NCBI GenBank assembly: GCA_017439185.1
Contig: JAFRTM010000023.1
Location: 49,106-113,105 of the forward strand
Direction: 5' to 3'
From: Bacteroidales bacterium
GTDB taxonomy: Bacteria > Bacteroidota > Bacteroidia > Bacteroidales > P3
DNA length: 64,000 bases
In this document: positions 7,759-15,183 of the stretch, piece after piece
Numbering within the stretch: the stretch's first letter is position 1
Layout: each line of letters begins with the position of its first letter
Translations under genes and position numbers: made by a program
Notes under the pieces: model-generated
The model's input: the letters and a program-made list of their open reading frames with translations, nothing else
Told to the model about the DNA's origin: nothing
Databases searched by the model: none

Positions 7759-10197
7759 TCACTTGAGCTTAACCAACGTTATGCCGTCGCCGCCCAGCTC
7801 TATATGTTCCGAGCCGAACCATTCCACATTCCTGTCGGCTTTGAGATAGTCGCGAATCATAGTTTTCAGTATACCGAAGCCTTTGCCGTGCAAGATTTTC
7901 AGGTCCCGCTCGCCCAGCAGCTGAGCCTCGTCGAGGAAACGGGTCAGTTCCGCCAACGCCTCCTCCCCTCTCATTCCACGCACATCGAGAGTCGGGTTGA
8001 AGTATTTGCGTTTCTCGTTGATTTCGTCGTATATCGACTGGAACCGGCTGTTCTTGCGGCTCGTCCGGTCCGCCGGTATCGTCTTCTTCTTGCTCTTCGT
8101 CAGGCGGTTTATGGCTATAGTCATCCTCACCGAGTTGCTCTCCACCACCGCTTTCTTGCCCTGCAGGGCCACCACCTGTCCGTATGTCTGTTCCCCGTCC
8201 ACCATCACTATGTCGCCCACCTCTATCGGTCCTTCGGCCACCTCCTCCTTCGGTTCCTCCGCCGGTGCCGGCGTGGCCGACCGCTTCCGCCGTTCCTTGT
8301 GGGCAGCCGTCTCCCTCTGCTGTTCTTCCGCCAACGATTCACCCTTCTGCCGTAGACGTTCGCGAGCCTGCTGAGTACGTTCCTTCTCAGCCTGAGCCGA
8401 TTTTATGTCGCTTATAGTCTGTTCGACAGCCCTATTGGCATCGGCTACAATCTCTTTTGCCTCGGTGCGGGCCTTGCTCAGAATCTCGTATTTTCGCGAT
8501 TCCAGGTTGTCGCTAAGCCTACGGTATTTCTCCACCACCTCGTTGAGCAGCCGGTCCATCTGTTCCAGTTCCGCCTCTTTCTCGGCAAGAGTCCGTTTTT
8601 CCACCTCCAGCTGCTGCACCTGCTGTTCGAAGTTCAGCATCTCACGTCCCGCACGTTCGGCAGCATTGTCGAGGATTTCCTGCGGGAGACCGATATTTGT
8701 GGCTATCTCGAAAGCGAACGAGCTGCCTGCGTGGCCTATGGCAAGACGGTAAAGCGGTCTCAGGTTCTCGCTGTCGAAGAGCATAGCCCCGTTGACAATC
8801 CCCTCGTGGCGGTCGGCCATCAGCTTGAGGTCGGCAAAATGGGTAGTCACCACCCCGTAAGCACCTCTCTCGTACAGCTCCTCGAGCACAGCCTCGGCTA
8901 TGGCGCATCCCGAACGGGGCTCGGTGCCGCCACCCAGCTCGTCGAGCAGGAACAGAGTCTTGTCGTCAGCGTCGGCCAACAGCTCTTTCATATTCTGCAG
9001 GTGCGACGAATAGGTGCTCAAGTCGCTCTCTATCGACTGCTGGTCTCCGATGTCGATAAACTCCTTGTCGAAGATGCCGAACTCCGACGTCTCGCGGCAG
9101 GGGACGAGCAGTCCGCACTGCATCATATATTGTATCAGACCTATAGCTTTCAAGCACACCGACTTGCCTCCTGCGTTAGGTCCCGAGATGATAAGAATGC
9201 GGTGTTCCCGGTCCATCGTCAAGTCGAACGGCACCACCTCCTTGCCTTCCCTTTGGTGGAACAGCAGCGGATGACGGGCTTCCAGCCATCCGAACATCTG
9301 GCGGTCGTTGACCACCGGCATTCCGGCCTTCAGCTCTATCGCCAGCTTAGCTTTAGCCCTGACAAAGTCAATACGGGCAAGCACCCAGTAAGCGTTTACG
9401 AATATGTCTATCGCCGGACGTATCGAGTCGCTTATTCTCAGCAGTATCTTCTGTATCTCATGTTTCTCGGCGAATTCCAGTTCCCTCAAGTCGTTGTTGA
9501 GTTCCACCACCTCGGCAGGTTCGAGGTAAGCCGTCTGGCGTGTCGCCGACTCGTCGTGTATGAGTCCTTTCATCTTGCGGCGGTGGGTGTCGAGCATCGG
9601 AATCACCATGCGGCCGTTGCGTATGGTCACCTCGCCGTTCTCCGGAGCCCATCCCTCACGCTTGGCTTTCGCCAGCGATCGGCTTATCTGGCTGTCCACC
9701 TCGCCCCTCTTGCGGAAGAGTTCACGCCGTATGTCACGCAAAGTCTCAGTTGCATCGTCGTATATCTCCCCCTTGTCGTCGATGGTCTTGTCTATCAGGC
9801 GTATTATCTGCCTGTCTATCTCTATATGGCTTGCCAGTTCCGCCAGCTCGGGATTTTTCGCCGCCCGTTCCTCGTCGGCGAAATAGTGCATACAGGCCTC
9901 TATGGTGTGGAGCGACACTTTCATATCGAACAGTTCCGCCTGTTCCATCCTTGTGTTGCCCACCCTCAGGTGCTGCAGCATCGGCGTCATGTCTATGAAG
10001 TCCTGCGCCGGGAAGCTGTTGTCCATAAGCATTATCTGGCGCATCTCCTCCACCTGCCTGAGGCTGCGGACGATTCGGTCGTATCGCGTCTCGAAAACCA
10101 TATCCCTGGCCATCTGTGCCGCCAGCTCGTTGGTACAGAATTCCAGGACCATCTCCCTTATCTTGTCGAAACCTATCTTTGCTTCTATGTTGTTCAC
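7759..10197 (-). CDS. mutS2: MutS2 family ATPase/endonuclease
   Basis: MutS2 proteins act on branched DNA and suppress homologous recombination in some bacteria; Bacillus MutS2 is also a ribosome-collision factor (RqcU). Which role applies here is unknown. The 812-residue protein has the usual order: MutS core helices, Walker A (ISGPNAGGKSV near residue 337), ABC-type signature and Walker B (LFLLDELGGGTEP), a long coiled coil (~515-660), a KOW-like segment (IEVGDIVMVDGEQTYGQVVAL), and a C-terminal Smr nuclease domain (LDVRGMRGEEAL near 733 and HGKGFG). The mismatch-recognition N domain of MutS is absent, as expected. It is the last gene of ribF - LRR - amidase - mutS2, starting 15 bp after the amidase stop. 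Confidence 0.95.
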   Translation of the reverse strand: MNNIEAKIGFDKIREMVLEFCTNELAAQMARDMVFETRYDRIVRSLRQVEEMRQIMLMDNSFPAQDFIDMTPMLQHLRVGNTRMEQAELFDMKVSLHTIEACMHYFADEERAAKNPELAELASHIEIDRQIIRLIDKTIDDKGEIYDDATETLRDIRRELFRKRGEVDSQISRSLAKAKREGWAPENGEVTIRNGRMVIPMLDTHRRKMKGLIHDESATRQTAYLEPAEVVELNNDLRELEFAEKHEIQKILLRISDSIRPAIDIFVNAYWVLARIDFVRAKAKLAIELKAGMPVVNDRQMFGWLEARHPLLFHQREGKEVVPFDLTMDREHRILIISGPNAGGKSVCLKAIGLIQYMMQCGLLVPCRETSEFGIFDKEFIDIGDQQSIESDLSTYSSHLQNMKELLADADDKTLFLLDELGGGTEPRSGCAIAEAVLEELYERGAYGVVTTHFADLKLMADRHEGIVNGAMLFDSENLRPLYRLAIGHAGSSFAFEIATNIGLPQEILDNAAERAGREMLNFEQQVQQLEVEKRTLAEKEAELEQMDRLLNEVVEKYRRLSDNLESRKYEILSKARTEAKEIVADANRAVEQTISDIKSAQAEKERTQQARERLRQKGESLAEEQQRETAAHKERRKRSATPAPAEEPKEEVAEGPIEVGDIVMVDGEQTYGQVVALQGKKAVVESNSVRMTIAINRLTKSKKKTIPADRTSRKNSRFQSIYDEINEKRKYFNPTLDVRGMRGEEALAELTRFLDEAQLLGERDLKILHGKGFGILKTMIRDYLKADRNVEWFGSEHIELGGDGITLVKLK

Positions 10198-10212
10198 CTC
10201 TATTATTCTCTT

Positions 10213-10998
10213 TTAATCGAAATCCAGAAAGAAAGGCCAGTGTCTGCGGAATTGCAGCAATTTTCCCTTCTCCAGTGTCGCGCTGGCGGTGGTCTCCTCC
10301 CCTGCCGGGCATTCGGTGATCACCAAACCCTTATAGTCTATCGCCACGCTGTTGCCGGTATAAGGTATCTCTGCGCCGTCGCTCCCCACTCGGTTCACCC
10401 CCACGGCGTAGGCCTGGTTCTCTATGGCGCGGGCTTTCAGCAGGGTCGTCCAAGCCTCGTGGCGGCTTCCCGGCCAGTTGGCGCACACCAGCAGCAGGTC
10501 GTAGTCCATCGCCTCCGTCGCCCCTCCGTTCCTCAGCCATTTGGGGAACCGCAGGTCGTAGCACACGGCCGGCTTCACCCGCCATCCTCGCCATTCGAAC
10601 ACCACCTTCTCCTTTCCTCGCGCCACCTGACGGTCTTCGCCGCTGACGCGGAAAGTGTGGGCCTTGTCATAATGTCCGCCGGTGCCGTCGGGCGCCACCC
10701 AGTGCAGCCTGTTGTATGTCCTGCCGTCGTGGCTGTCTCTCACCACCCACGTGCCCACCGTCAGGCAGTCGTGCTCCGCCGCCATCTGGCGCATGAAGCG
10801 GTAGGTCTCGCCCCCTTCCTCCTCGGCCAGCTGCCCCATCCCTTCGCCGAAACCGGTGGTGAAAGTCTCCGGCACCACGAAGATGTCCGTCCTTCCGTCC
10901 ACCTTTTCCAGTGCGGCCTTCACCTTGGCGCGGTTCTCTTCGGGAGCCTGCCACAGTATATCCTGTTGGTAGTATGTTATCTTCAGTAAGTCGTTCAT
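10213..10998 (-). CDS. Omega-amidase / nitrilase superfamily hydrolase (YafV-like)
   Basis: Carbon-nitrogen hydrolase, probably hydrolysing the omega-amide of 2-oxoglutaramate or 2-oxosuccinamate (metabolite repair of transamination by-products). The triad is visible: Glu in VVPETFTTGF (near residue 43), Lys in HYDKAHTF and Cys in KPAVCYDLRFPKWLRN. The 261-residue length matches YafV/Nit2. The start at 10998 is chosen because its ATG overlaps the stop of the upstream LRR gene (ATGA), giving translational coupling, and because the N terminus then matches the family (LKITYYQQDILWQ). A longer reading upstream would run through the LRR gene in another frame. No signal peptide, so cytoplasmic. Confidence 0.9.
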   Translation of the reverse strand: MNDLLKITYYQQDILWQAPEENRAKVKAALEKVDGRTDIFVVPETFTTGFGEGMGQLAEEEGGETYRFMRQMAAEHDCLTVGTWVVRDSHDGRTYNRLHWVAPDGTGGHYDKAHTFRVSGEDRQVARGKEKVVFEWRGWRVKPAVCYDLRFPKWLRNGGATEAMDYDLLLVCANWPGSRHEAWTTLLKARAIENQAYAVGVNRVGSDGAEIPYTGNSVAIDYKGLVITECPAGEETTASATLEKGKLLQFRRHWPFFLDFD

Positions 10999-11564
10999 CG
11001 GCAGTTGCAACTGATGGTCCATAATTTCTTCACCGAAGGGAGAATCTCGCATATCGCCGTCGCCTGCTCCTCGGAGAGGTAGCATTCGCGCATATCCAAT
11101 ATTTTCAAGTTGCCGTCGAGGGTGGCGAAAGTCAGCGGCAGCTCCGTGACCCCCGTCTGCCATATCACAAGACGTTCCAGGTTGTACAGCGCCCCCATGC
11201 TCGGCGGGAGTTCCTGCAGCGGGTTGCGGTTGAGGTCTATACGTCGCAGGTTGGCGAGCTGTCCCATCTCTTCGGGCAGAGTGTGGAGCCAGTTGCGTTC
11301 GAGGTTGAGCACCTCGAGGTTCTGCAACTCCCCTATCTCCGACGGTATGCTGTCTATGAAGTTGCATCCCAAGTCCAGCTCCCTCAGGTTCACGCACTTG
11401 AACACCTCTTGCGGCACCTTCTTCAGCCGCTTGTAGCGCAACTTCAGCACATACACCTTCTCCGGGTTCTTGATATCCTTCAGCGACTTGTAAACCTTGT
11501 CGGGCTGAGCGGCTACCGAAGTAGCCATCACTGCCAGTATTATTAACAAAACCACTCTTCTCAT
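10995..11564 (-). CDS. Small exported leucine-rich-repeat protein
   Basis: A 189-residue protein with a signal peptide (MRRVVLLIILAVMATSVAAQ), so periplasmic or surface-exposed. Residues ~45-150 carry about five LRR units of ~23 residues in the pattern LxxLxxLxLxxNxLxxLPxxI, for example LRELDLGCNFIDSIPSEI, LEVLNLERNWLHTLPEEM and LRRIDLNRNPLQELPPSM. Units this short form a small solenoid, usually a protein-binding surface. The binding partner is unknown. Its start overlaps the ribF stop and its stop overlaps the amidase start, both by ATGA, so expression is coupled to two cytoplasmic metabolic enzymes. That is an odd pairing for an exported protein. Confidence 0.85.
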   Translation of the reverse strand: MRRVVLLIILAVMATSVAAQPDKVYKSLKDIKNPEKVYVLKLRYKRLKKVPQEVFKCVNLRELDLGCNFIDSIPSEIGELQNLEVLNLERNWLHTLPEEMGQLANLRRIDLNRNPLQELPPSMGALYNLERLVIWQTGVTELPLTFATLDGNLKILDMRECYLSEEQATAICEILPSVKKLWTISCNCR

Positions 11565-12499
11565 ACGCCTAAGAGTTTAATTGCCGACAGCCTGTCCTTG
11601 TCGAGTTGTTGCGCGAGTTCTTCGGGTGTCTTAAAATGTATGATATCCCTTATACGCTCTACGAATGCCACGCTCTCCCGCTTGCCGTAGAGGTCGTCGC
11701 AGGCCTCCAGCACGTTCACCTCCAACGTCTTCTCCTCATGTCCGAAGGTGGGCTGACCGCCCCAGTTCGCCATTCCCCTGCATGTCGTCCGGCCACTCGT
11801 GAGCCTCACCGCATAAACTCCCTCCTTCGGCATCGCCTTGCGGCGGTTCCCTATCTCTATATTCGCCGTGGGAAAACCCAGTCCCCGCCCCACCTGACGG
11901 CCGTGCACCACGGTGCCGGAGACCTCATAGCAATATCCCAGCATCCTGTTCGCCAGGCTTATGTCGCCCCTCTCCAGCGCCTTCCTTATCTGCGTGCTGC
12001 TCACCTCCGTGCGGCCCTCTGCGGTCTCTATGATCTTGGCCTCCGCCCTCACTATCGCGCAACCCTTCTCGAGGGCCAGAGCCTCCAGGCGGTCGAAGTC
12101 GTTGTGCTTCTTGTTCCCGAACATGTTGTCGTAGCCCAGCACCAGAGTTTTCGCCTTCAGCTTCCCCACCAGGAACTCCTCGAAGAACTCGCAGGCCGAG
12201 CGTTGCGCCACCTCGGGGGTGAAATGGACCATCGCCACATGTTCCACGCCGAGGCCCTCCAGCCGCCCCAGTCGCTCCTCCGACGTAGTGAGCAAGTGGA
12301 AGCTGTTGTCGCCGAGCACCTCGCGCGGATGTCTGTCGAAGGTCACCACCACCGGTTCCAGCCCTTTCTCCCTCGCCGTAGCGAGCAACCGCTCCACTAT
12401 CAGCCGATGGCCGACATGCACGCCGTCGAACATCCCGACGGTGCACACCGACCCCCGCTCCGAGGGCCTGAAATCTTCTATGGCAGTTATCTTCATCAT
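11561..12499 (-). CDS. ribF: Bifunctional riboflavin kinase / FAD synthetase
   Basis: Makes FMN from riboflavin and ATP, then FAD from FMN and ATP. The N-terminal adenylyltransferase half has the nucleotidyltransferase motif GMFDGVHVGHRLIVERLL (residues ~22-40) and the SSTQIRKALERGDI motif near 166. The C-terminal riboflavin kinase half has VVHGRQVGRGLGFPTANIEI and PKEGVYAVRL. The 312-residue length is standard. It is the first gene of the coupled operon with the LRR protein, amidase and mutS2. I could not find a clear TAnnTTTG box upstream, and no FMN riboswitch-like fold was evident. Confidence 0.95.
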   Translation of the reverse strand: MMKITAIEDFRPSERGSVCTVGMFDGVHVGHRLIVERLLATAREKGLEPVVVTFDRHPREVLGDNSFHLLTTSEERLGRLEGLGVEHVAMVHFTPEVAQRSACEFFEEFLVGKLKAKTLVLGYDNMFGNKKHNDFDRLEALALEKGCAIVRAEAKIIETAEGRTEVSSTQIRKALERGDISLANRMLGYCYEVSGTVVHGRQVGRGLGFPTANIEIGNRRKAMPKEGVYAVRLTSGRTTCRGMANWGGQPTFGHEEKTLEVNVLEACDDLYGKRESVAFVERIRDIIHFKTPEELAQQLDKDRLSAIKLLGV

Positions 12500-12703
12500 G
12501 CAACAGTCCTAACCCTTATATAACGCAATTCCCCGCGTATTATTATATTATGGTGCAAAAAAAGTTTGCCGGGGAGCCTGCATTCTCAACTTCACCACGG
12601 CCAACAGGACGACCGCCTCATATATAAGTACGACGATGGGTAATTCTAAATCGCTATTTGGAGGTTAAAATGGGGGATTTTAGGATTTTTTAACTTTTTT
12701 ATT

Positions 12704-12733
12704 AGTGGTCAGTAGCCAATACTCAGTGGGCAG
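12704..12733 (+). repeat. R2 repeat copy (GTGGTCAGT-type)
   Basis: Degenerate GTGGTCAGTAGCCAATACTC unit. Related units occur at 27227-27242, 41984-42020, 44139-44156 (overlapping the nadC stop) and, as a perfect hairpin, 59132-59161. Confidence 0.45.
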
Positions 12734-12768
12734 TTTCTCAATAAGTTATCCTATGCTTATTGTACACA

Positions 12769-12878
12769 CATTGCACTCACATAGCACACACATTTTGCTT
12801 TGCAAGATGTGTGGCGTCGTTCGGCAATGAAAGTGCACTTACATAGCACTCTCATTGCACTCACATAGCACACACATT
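12769..12878. repeat. 26-bp perfect direct repeat flanking a decayed R1 copy
   Basis: The 26-bp segment at 12769-12794 recurs without mismatch at 12853-12878; its core is CACTCACATAGCACACACA. The 58 bp between include a decayed R1 element and a third partial unit (ACTTACATAGCACTCTC). The arrangement resembles a local duplication around a small inserted repeat. Confidence 0.6.
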
Positions 12879-13326
12879 CGGGAATTCTCTTGGTTTTGTC
12901 TTACTGGGGAGCACTTATATTCTACTTTGGCTCGGTTGTAACCCGTGACTGTGGCGTGGGATAGGTGGGATAGATTTTATAGAACATTTAGATTCGATAG
13001 AGGCTATAAAATTGGATGGGGAAATAGGTCAATACGATTGTTGAAAAATATTTTTTACAGCTAGCAAATATTTGTATGTCAACTTATTAAAGAGAGATAT
13101 TTTGTTCTTTATGATGTAAAAGTGCGATTTAAAACGAGGGTCTGTCGTACTTATATATGAGCGGCGAGCATTTTTGAGAGAGAAAACAGACAGACGGGAG
13201 TCTGCCAGATATGCCATCGAGGCAAGAGTACTTTATTTATCAGAAACAAAGGCGAAGAAGGGGTGTCTCGCCTGCAGGGGCAGGCAGTGGGCACCCACGT
13301 GAAGAGGATTACACACCAAGAAAGTT

Positions 13327-14634
13327 TTACGATTCTGCACAATGCGAAATATACGGCTCCACCATAGAAAGTGGGATATTCTCCATCCATCCCTGGTCAA
13401 CGTACTGTTTCATTGAGATTCTCAAACCCTTGAGATTTGGATATTGCACTTGTACGAAGGTCTTTAAAGACTTACTTTTCACATTTTCCTCAGCTTTCAC
13501 TTCTGTCGGAATAATCCGGCCTCCACATTGTATTATAAAATCGATTTCCAACTGGGAGTTGTCTTTGCTATAATAATACAATCCAACACCCTCGGAGGTT
13601 TTGATTTGCTCTACCACGTAATTTTCTGAGAACGCCCCCTTGAATTCGCTGAACACGTTATTGCCAAGCAATATGTCTTTGGGCGGAGTCTGCGCCATCG
13701 CCGCCATCAGACCCACGTCGAGCATATATATCTTGAACGCAGACTCCTCGGCATAGAAATTCAACGGGAACTCGGCTTTTTTGCACCTAGTGACCTTGTA
13801 CACCAAACCCGCATCGACAAGCCACTGCAGAGCCACCTCAAACTCTGCCGCCCGTGCCCCTTTCTTCAACTTACCAAACACGAATTTTTTGTTTTCCTTT
13901 GCCAACTGTGCAGGAATACTGGACCATATTAAATGTATCCGCTGAACTTCTGATTGAGTATGCTTGCTTATGTCAAAACTGTACGCCTCCAATATATCGT
14001 GCTGTATTTTTCGCGTTTCAGTGACGTCTCTTGTCGTCACAAATTCCAGTACGGCCTCCGGCATTCCTCCCACGAAGTAGTATTCGCGCAGCAGGTTCTC
14101 CAGACATTCCCGCTCCAGCTCCACTGTGCGCCAATCTTTCGACAACATTGCATCTGCTATTTTCTCTTTCCCACAGGCCATCAAATACTCCATAAACGTC
14201 ATAGGGTACATATTGAGCATATCCACCTTTCCTACCGGGAAACTTTCACCCTTGTGCATTGTCAAACCCAGCAACGAACCAGCCACCGCCACATGTAAGC
14301 CAGGCCTGTTTTCGCAGAAATATTTTAATGATGCTATGCCGTTTGGCACCTCCTGTATCTCGTCAAAGATAAGCAGGGTCTTACCATCTTCGATACTCTT
14401 ACCGGCATGTCGCTCAATATCAACTATTATCCGTTCAATATCAAAACTGCGAAAAAGGGATTCCGTAAATTCATTGTTGTGACAATTTATGTACACCTTA
14501 TTTTCAAATTCATTATCTCCAAATTGGTTGAGGATATACGTTTTTCCTACCTGCCTAGCACCGAGCAATATCAATGGTTTGTGTTTTTTTGATGCCTTCC
14601 ATTGTGATAAATTATTGTAAATCAGTCTTTTCAT
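13327..14634 (-). CDS. DUF4143-family AAA ATPase (left copy)
   Basis: A 435-residue standalone ATPase of the archaeal-ATPase-like group widespread in Bacteroidota and archaea, with an N-terminal AAA domain and a C-terminal DUF4143 domain related to PD-(D/E)XK nucleases. Walker A is PLILLGARQVGKTY (residues ~20-33) and Walker B is LLIFDEIQEVP (near 88). The C terminus has the nuclease-like pattern LEIDFIIQCGGRIIPTEVKAEENVKSKSLKTF, where Asp, Glu and Lys are spaced like a PD-ExK site. The family's biological role is not settled. The gene is paralogous to 25398-26747 (MKRLIYNNLSQWK versus MKRKIYKQLLNWR at the N terminus). Four 32-bp-spaced repeats cover its promoter region. It reads outward from the left end of the defence island. 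Confidence 0.9.
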   Translation of the reverse strand: MKRLIYNNLSQWKASKKHKPLILLGARQVGKTYILNQFGDNEFENKVYINCHNNEFTESLFRSFDIERIIVDIERHAGKSIEDGKTLLIFDEIQEVPNGIASLKYFCENRPGLHVAVAGSLLGLTMHKGESFPVGKVDMLNMYPMTFMEYLMACGKEKIADAMLSKDWRTVELERECLENLLREYYFVGGMPEAVLEFVTTRDVTETRKIQHDILEAYSFDISKHTQSEVQRIHLIWSSIPAQLAKENKKFVFGKLKKGARAAEFEVALQWLVDAGLVYKVTRCKKAEFPLNFYAEESAFKIYMLDVGLMAAMAQTPPKDILLGNNVFSEFKGAFSENYVVEQIKTSEGVGLYYYSKDNSQLEIDFIIQCGGRIIPTEVKAEENVKSKSLKTFVQVQYPNLKGLRISMKQYVDQGWMENIPLSMVEPYISHCAES

Positions 14635-14661
14635 ACAAAAATGATATTATATTTCATTTTG

Positions 14662-14692
14662 CAAATATACACTTTTATGAGGGAATAATCAA
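14662..14692 (-). promoter_or_regulatory. Predicted promoter of left DUF4143 ATPase
   Basis: On the minus strand, TATATTTG (14669-14662) matches the Bacteroidota -7 box TAnnTTTG, and TTG (14692-14690) sits 20 bp upstream. The -7 box is continuous with the first of the 32-bp-spaced repeats (GTGTATATTTGC on the minus strand). The identical 12-mer occurs at the promoter of the right DUF4143 gene. Confidence 0.6.
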
Positions 14693-14786
14693 AAAAAACT
14701 ACATTTTTATGAGGGAATAATTAAAAAAATCTACATTTTTATGAGGGAATAATTTGAAAAAACTACATTTTTATGAGGGAATGATT
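14668..14786 (-). repeat. Four phased 32-bp iterons upstream of DUF4143 gene
   Basis: Copies begin at 14668, 14700, 14732 and 14764, exactly 32 bp apart. Each contains the plus-strand core ACATTTTTATGAGGGAAT (the first has ACTTTTATGAGGGAAT). On the gene's strand the conserved core is CCCTCATAAAAATGT. The spacing, about three helical turns, puts all copies on one face of DNA, as for operator arrays or iterons. There are no unique spacers, so it is not CRISPR. Compare 25313-25390. Confidence 0.8.
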
Positions 14787-14864
14787 TGAAATTGTGAGAT
14801 GTGAATGTTGAATTGTGAATAATGGTGCCGGTGGGCACGGATTGAAAATATTTTTGAAAATCTG

Positions 14865-14894
14865 TTGTCGTTTACAGAAAAATCATTATCTTTG
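14865..14894 (+). promoter_or_regulatory. Predicted promoter of helicase-methylase operon
   Basis: TTG at 14865-14867, a 19-bp spacer, and TATCTTTG at 14887-14894 match the Bacteroides primary-sigma consensus very well. Transcription would start near 14901, leaving a leader of ~280 nt that contains the large hairpin at 14992-15108. Confidence 0.65.
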
Positions 14895-14991
14895 CAACGT
14901 CAAACAGATGTTCAACGAAAAATAAAGCACAAAAAGACAGCAAATTAGATAAAGTATAGTATATAAATATAAGCGTTTTTGCTTTTCTTAG

Positions 14992-15136
14992 TATACCCGA
15001 AATCGCCAAATTTCTAAATGTACTACACGGGAAAGTGGAAAGCGCTCACGGTAAGTTATCCGTGAGCTTTTCCGTTTGTAGTACAGGTTTTGGCGAACCT
15101 CGGGTATAGACAGAAAAAGACCTCTTCGGATAACTT
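14992..15136 (+). ncRNA. Candidate structured leader: 117-bp interrupted palindrome plus loop-complementary tail
   Basis: Four blocks pair in order across 14992-15108: TATACCCGA, TCGCCAAA, TGTACTACA and GCTCACGG, each with its reverse complement on the right arm, separated by short asymmetric internal loops. The apical loop and closing stem include AAGTTATCCG (15053-15062), which is perfectly complementary over 10 nt to CGGATAACTT at 15127-15136, allowing a pseudoknot-like or alternative fold. It lies between the promoter and the ATG of the helicase gene, so it may be a regulatory leader. Alternatively it is a MITE-like insertion. Neither strand encodes a convincing protein here. Confidence 0.55.
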
Positions 15137-15183
15137 CTTTTTTGTACTCTTTGAAAGGCGAAGCGCCAATAACGCCAAGCCTT

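Larger units (their letters stand above)
12500..13326. other. 827-bp gene-free stretch with repeats
   Basis: This separates ribF from the left DUF4143 gene (divergently placed 5' of ribF, 3' of the ATPase gene). It contains an R2 repeat (12704-12733), a decayed R1 copy (12793-12836) and a perfect 26-bp direct repeat (12769-12794 and 12853-12878). A GC-rich hairpin sits near 13271-13286 (GCCTGC/GCAGGC). Short open frames here have no family signature. I read it as decayed intergenic DNA at the left margin of the accessory island. Confidence 0.6.

Noticed and set aside
8731-10989. Long plus-strand open frame opposite mutS2 and the amidase
   Set aside because: No family signature; antisense to a textbook MutS2. 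It arises from GC-rich codon use on the other strand.
10999-11397. N-terminal extension of the amidase
   Set aside because: It would overlap the LRR gene in another frame; the family N terminus and the ATGA overlap point to 10998.
13029-13217. 62-codon minus-strand frame in the 12.5-13.3 kb gap
   Set aside because: No ribosome-binding or family signal; AT-rich chance frame next to repeats.
14668-14786. CRISPR-like array (32-bp period)
   Set aside because: The whole period is repeated with little change and there are no unique spacers; only four units, overlapping a promoter.
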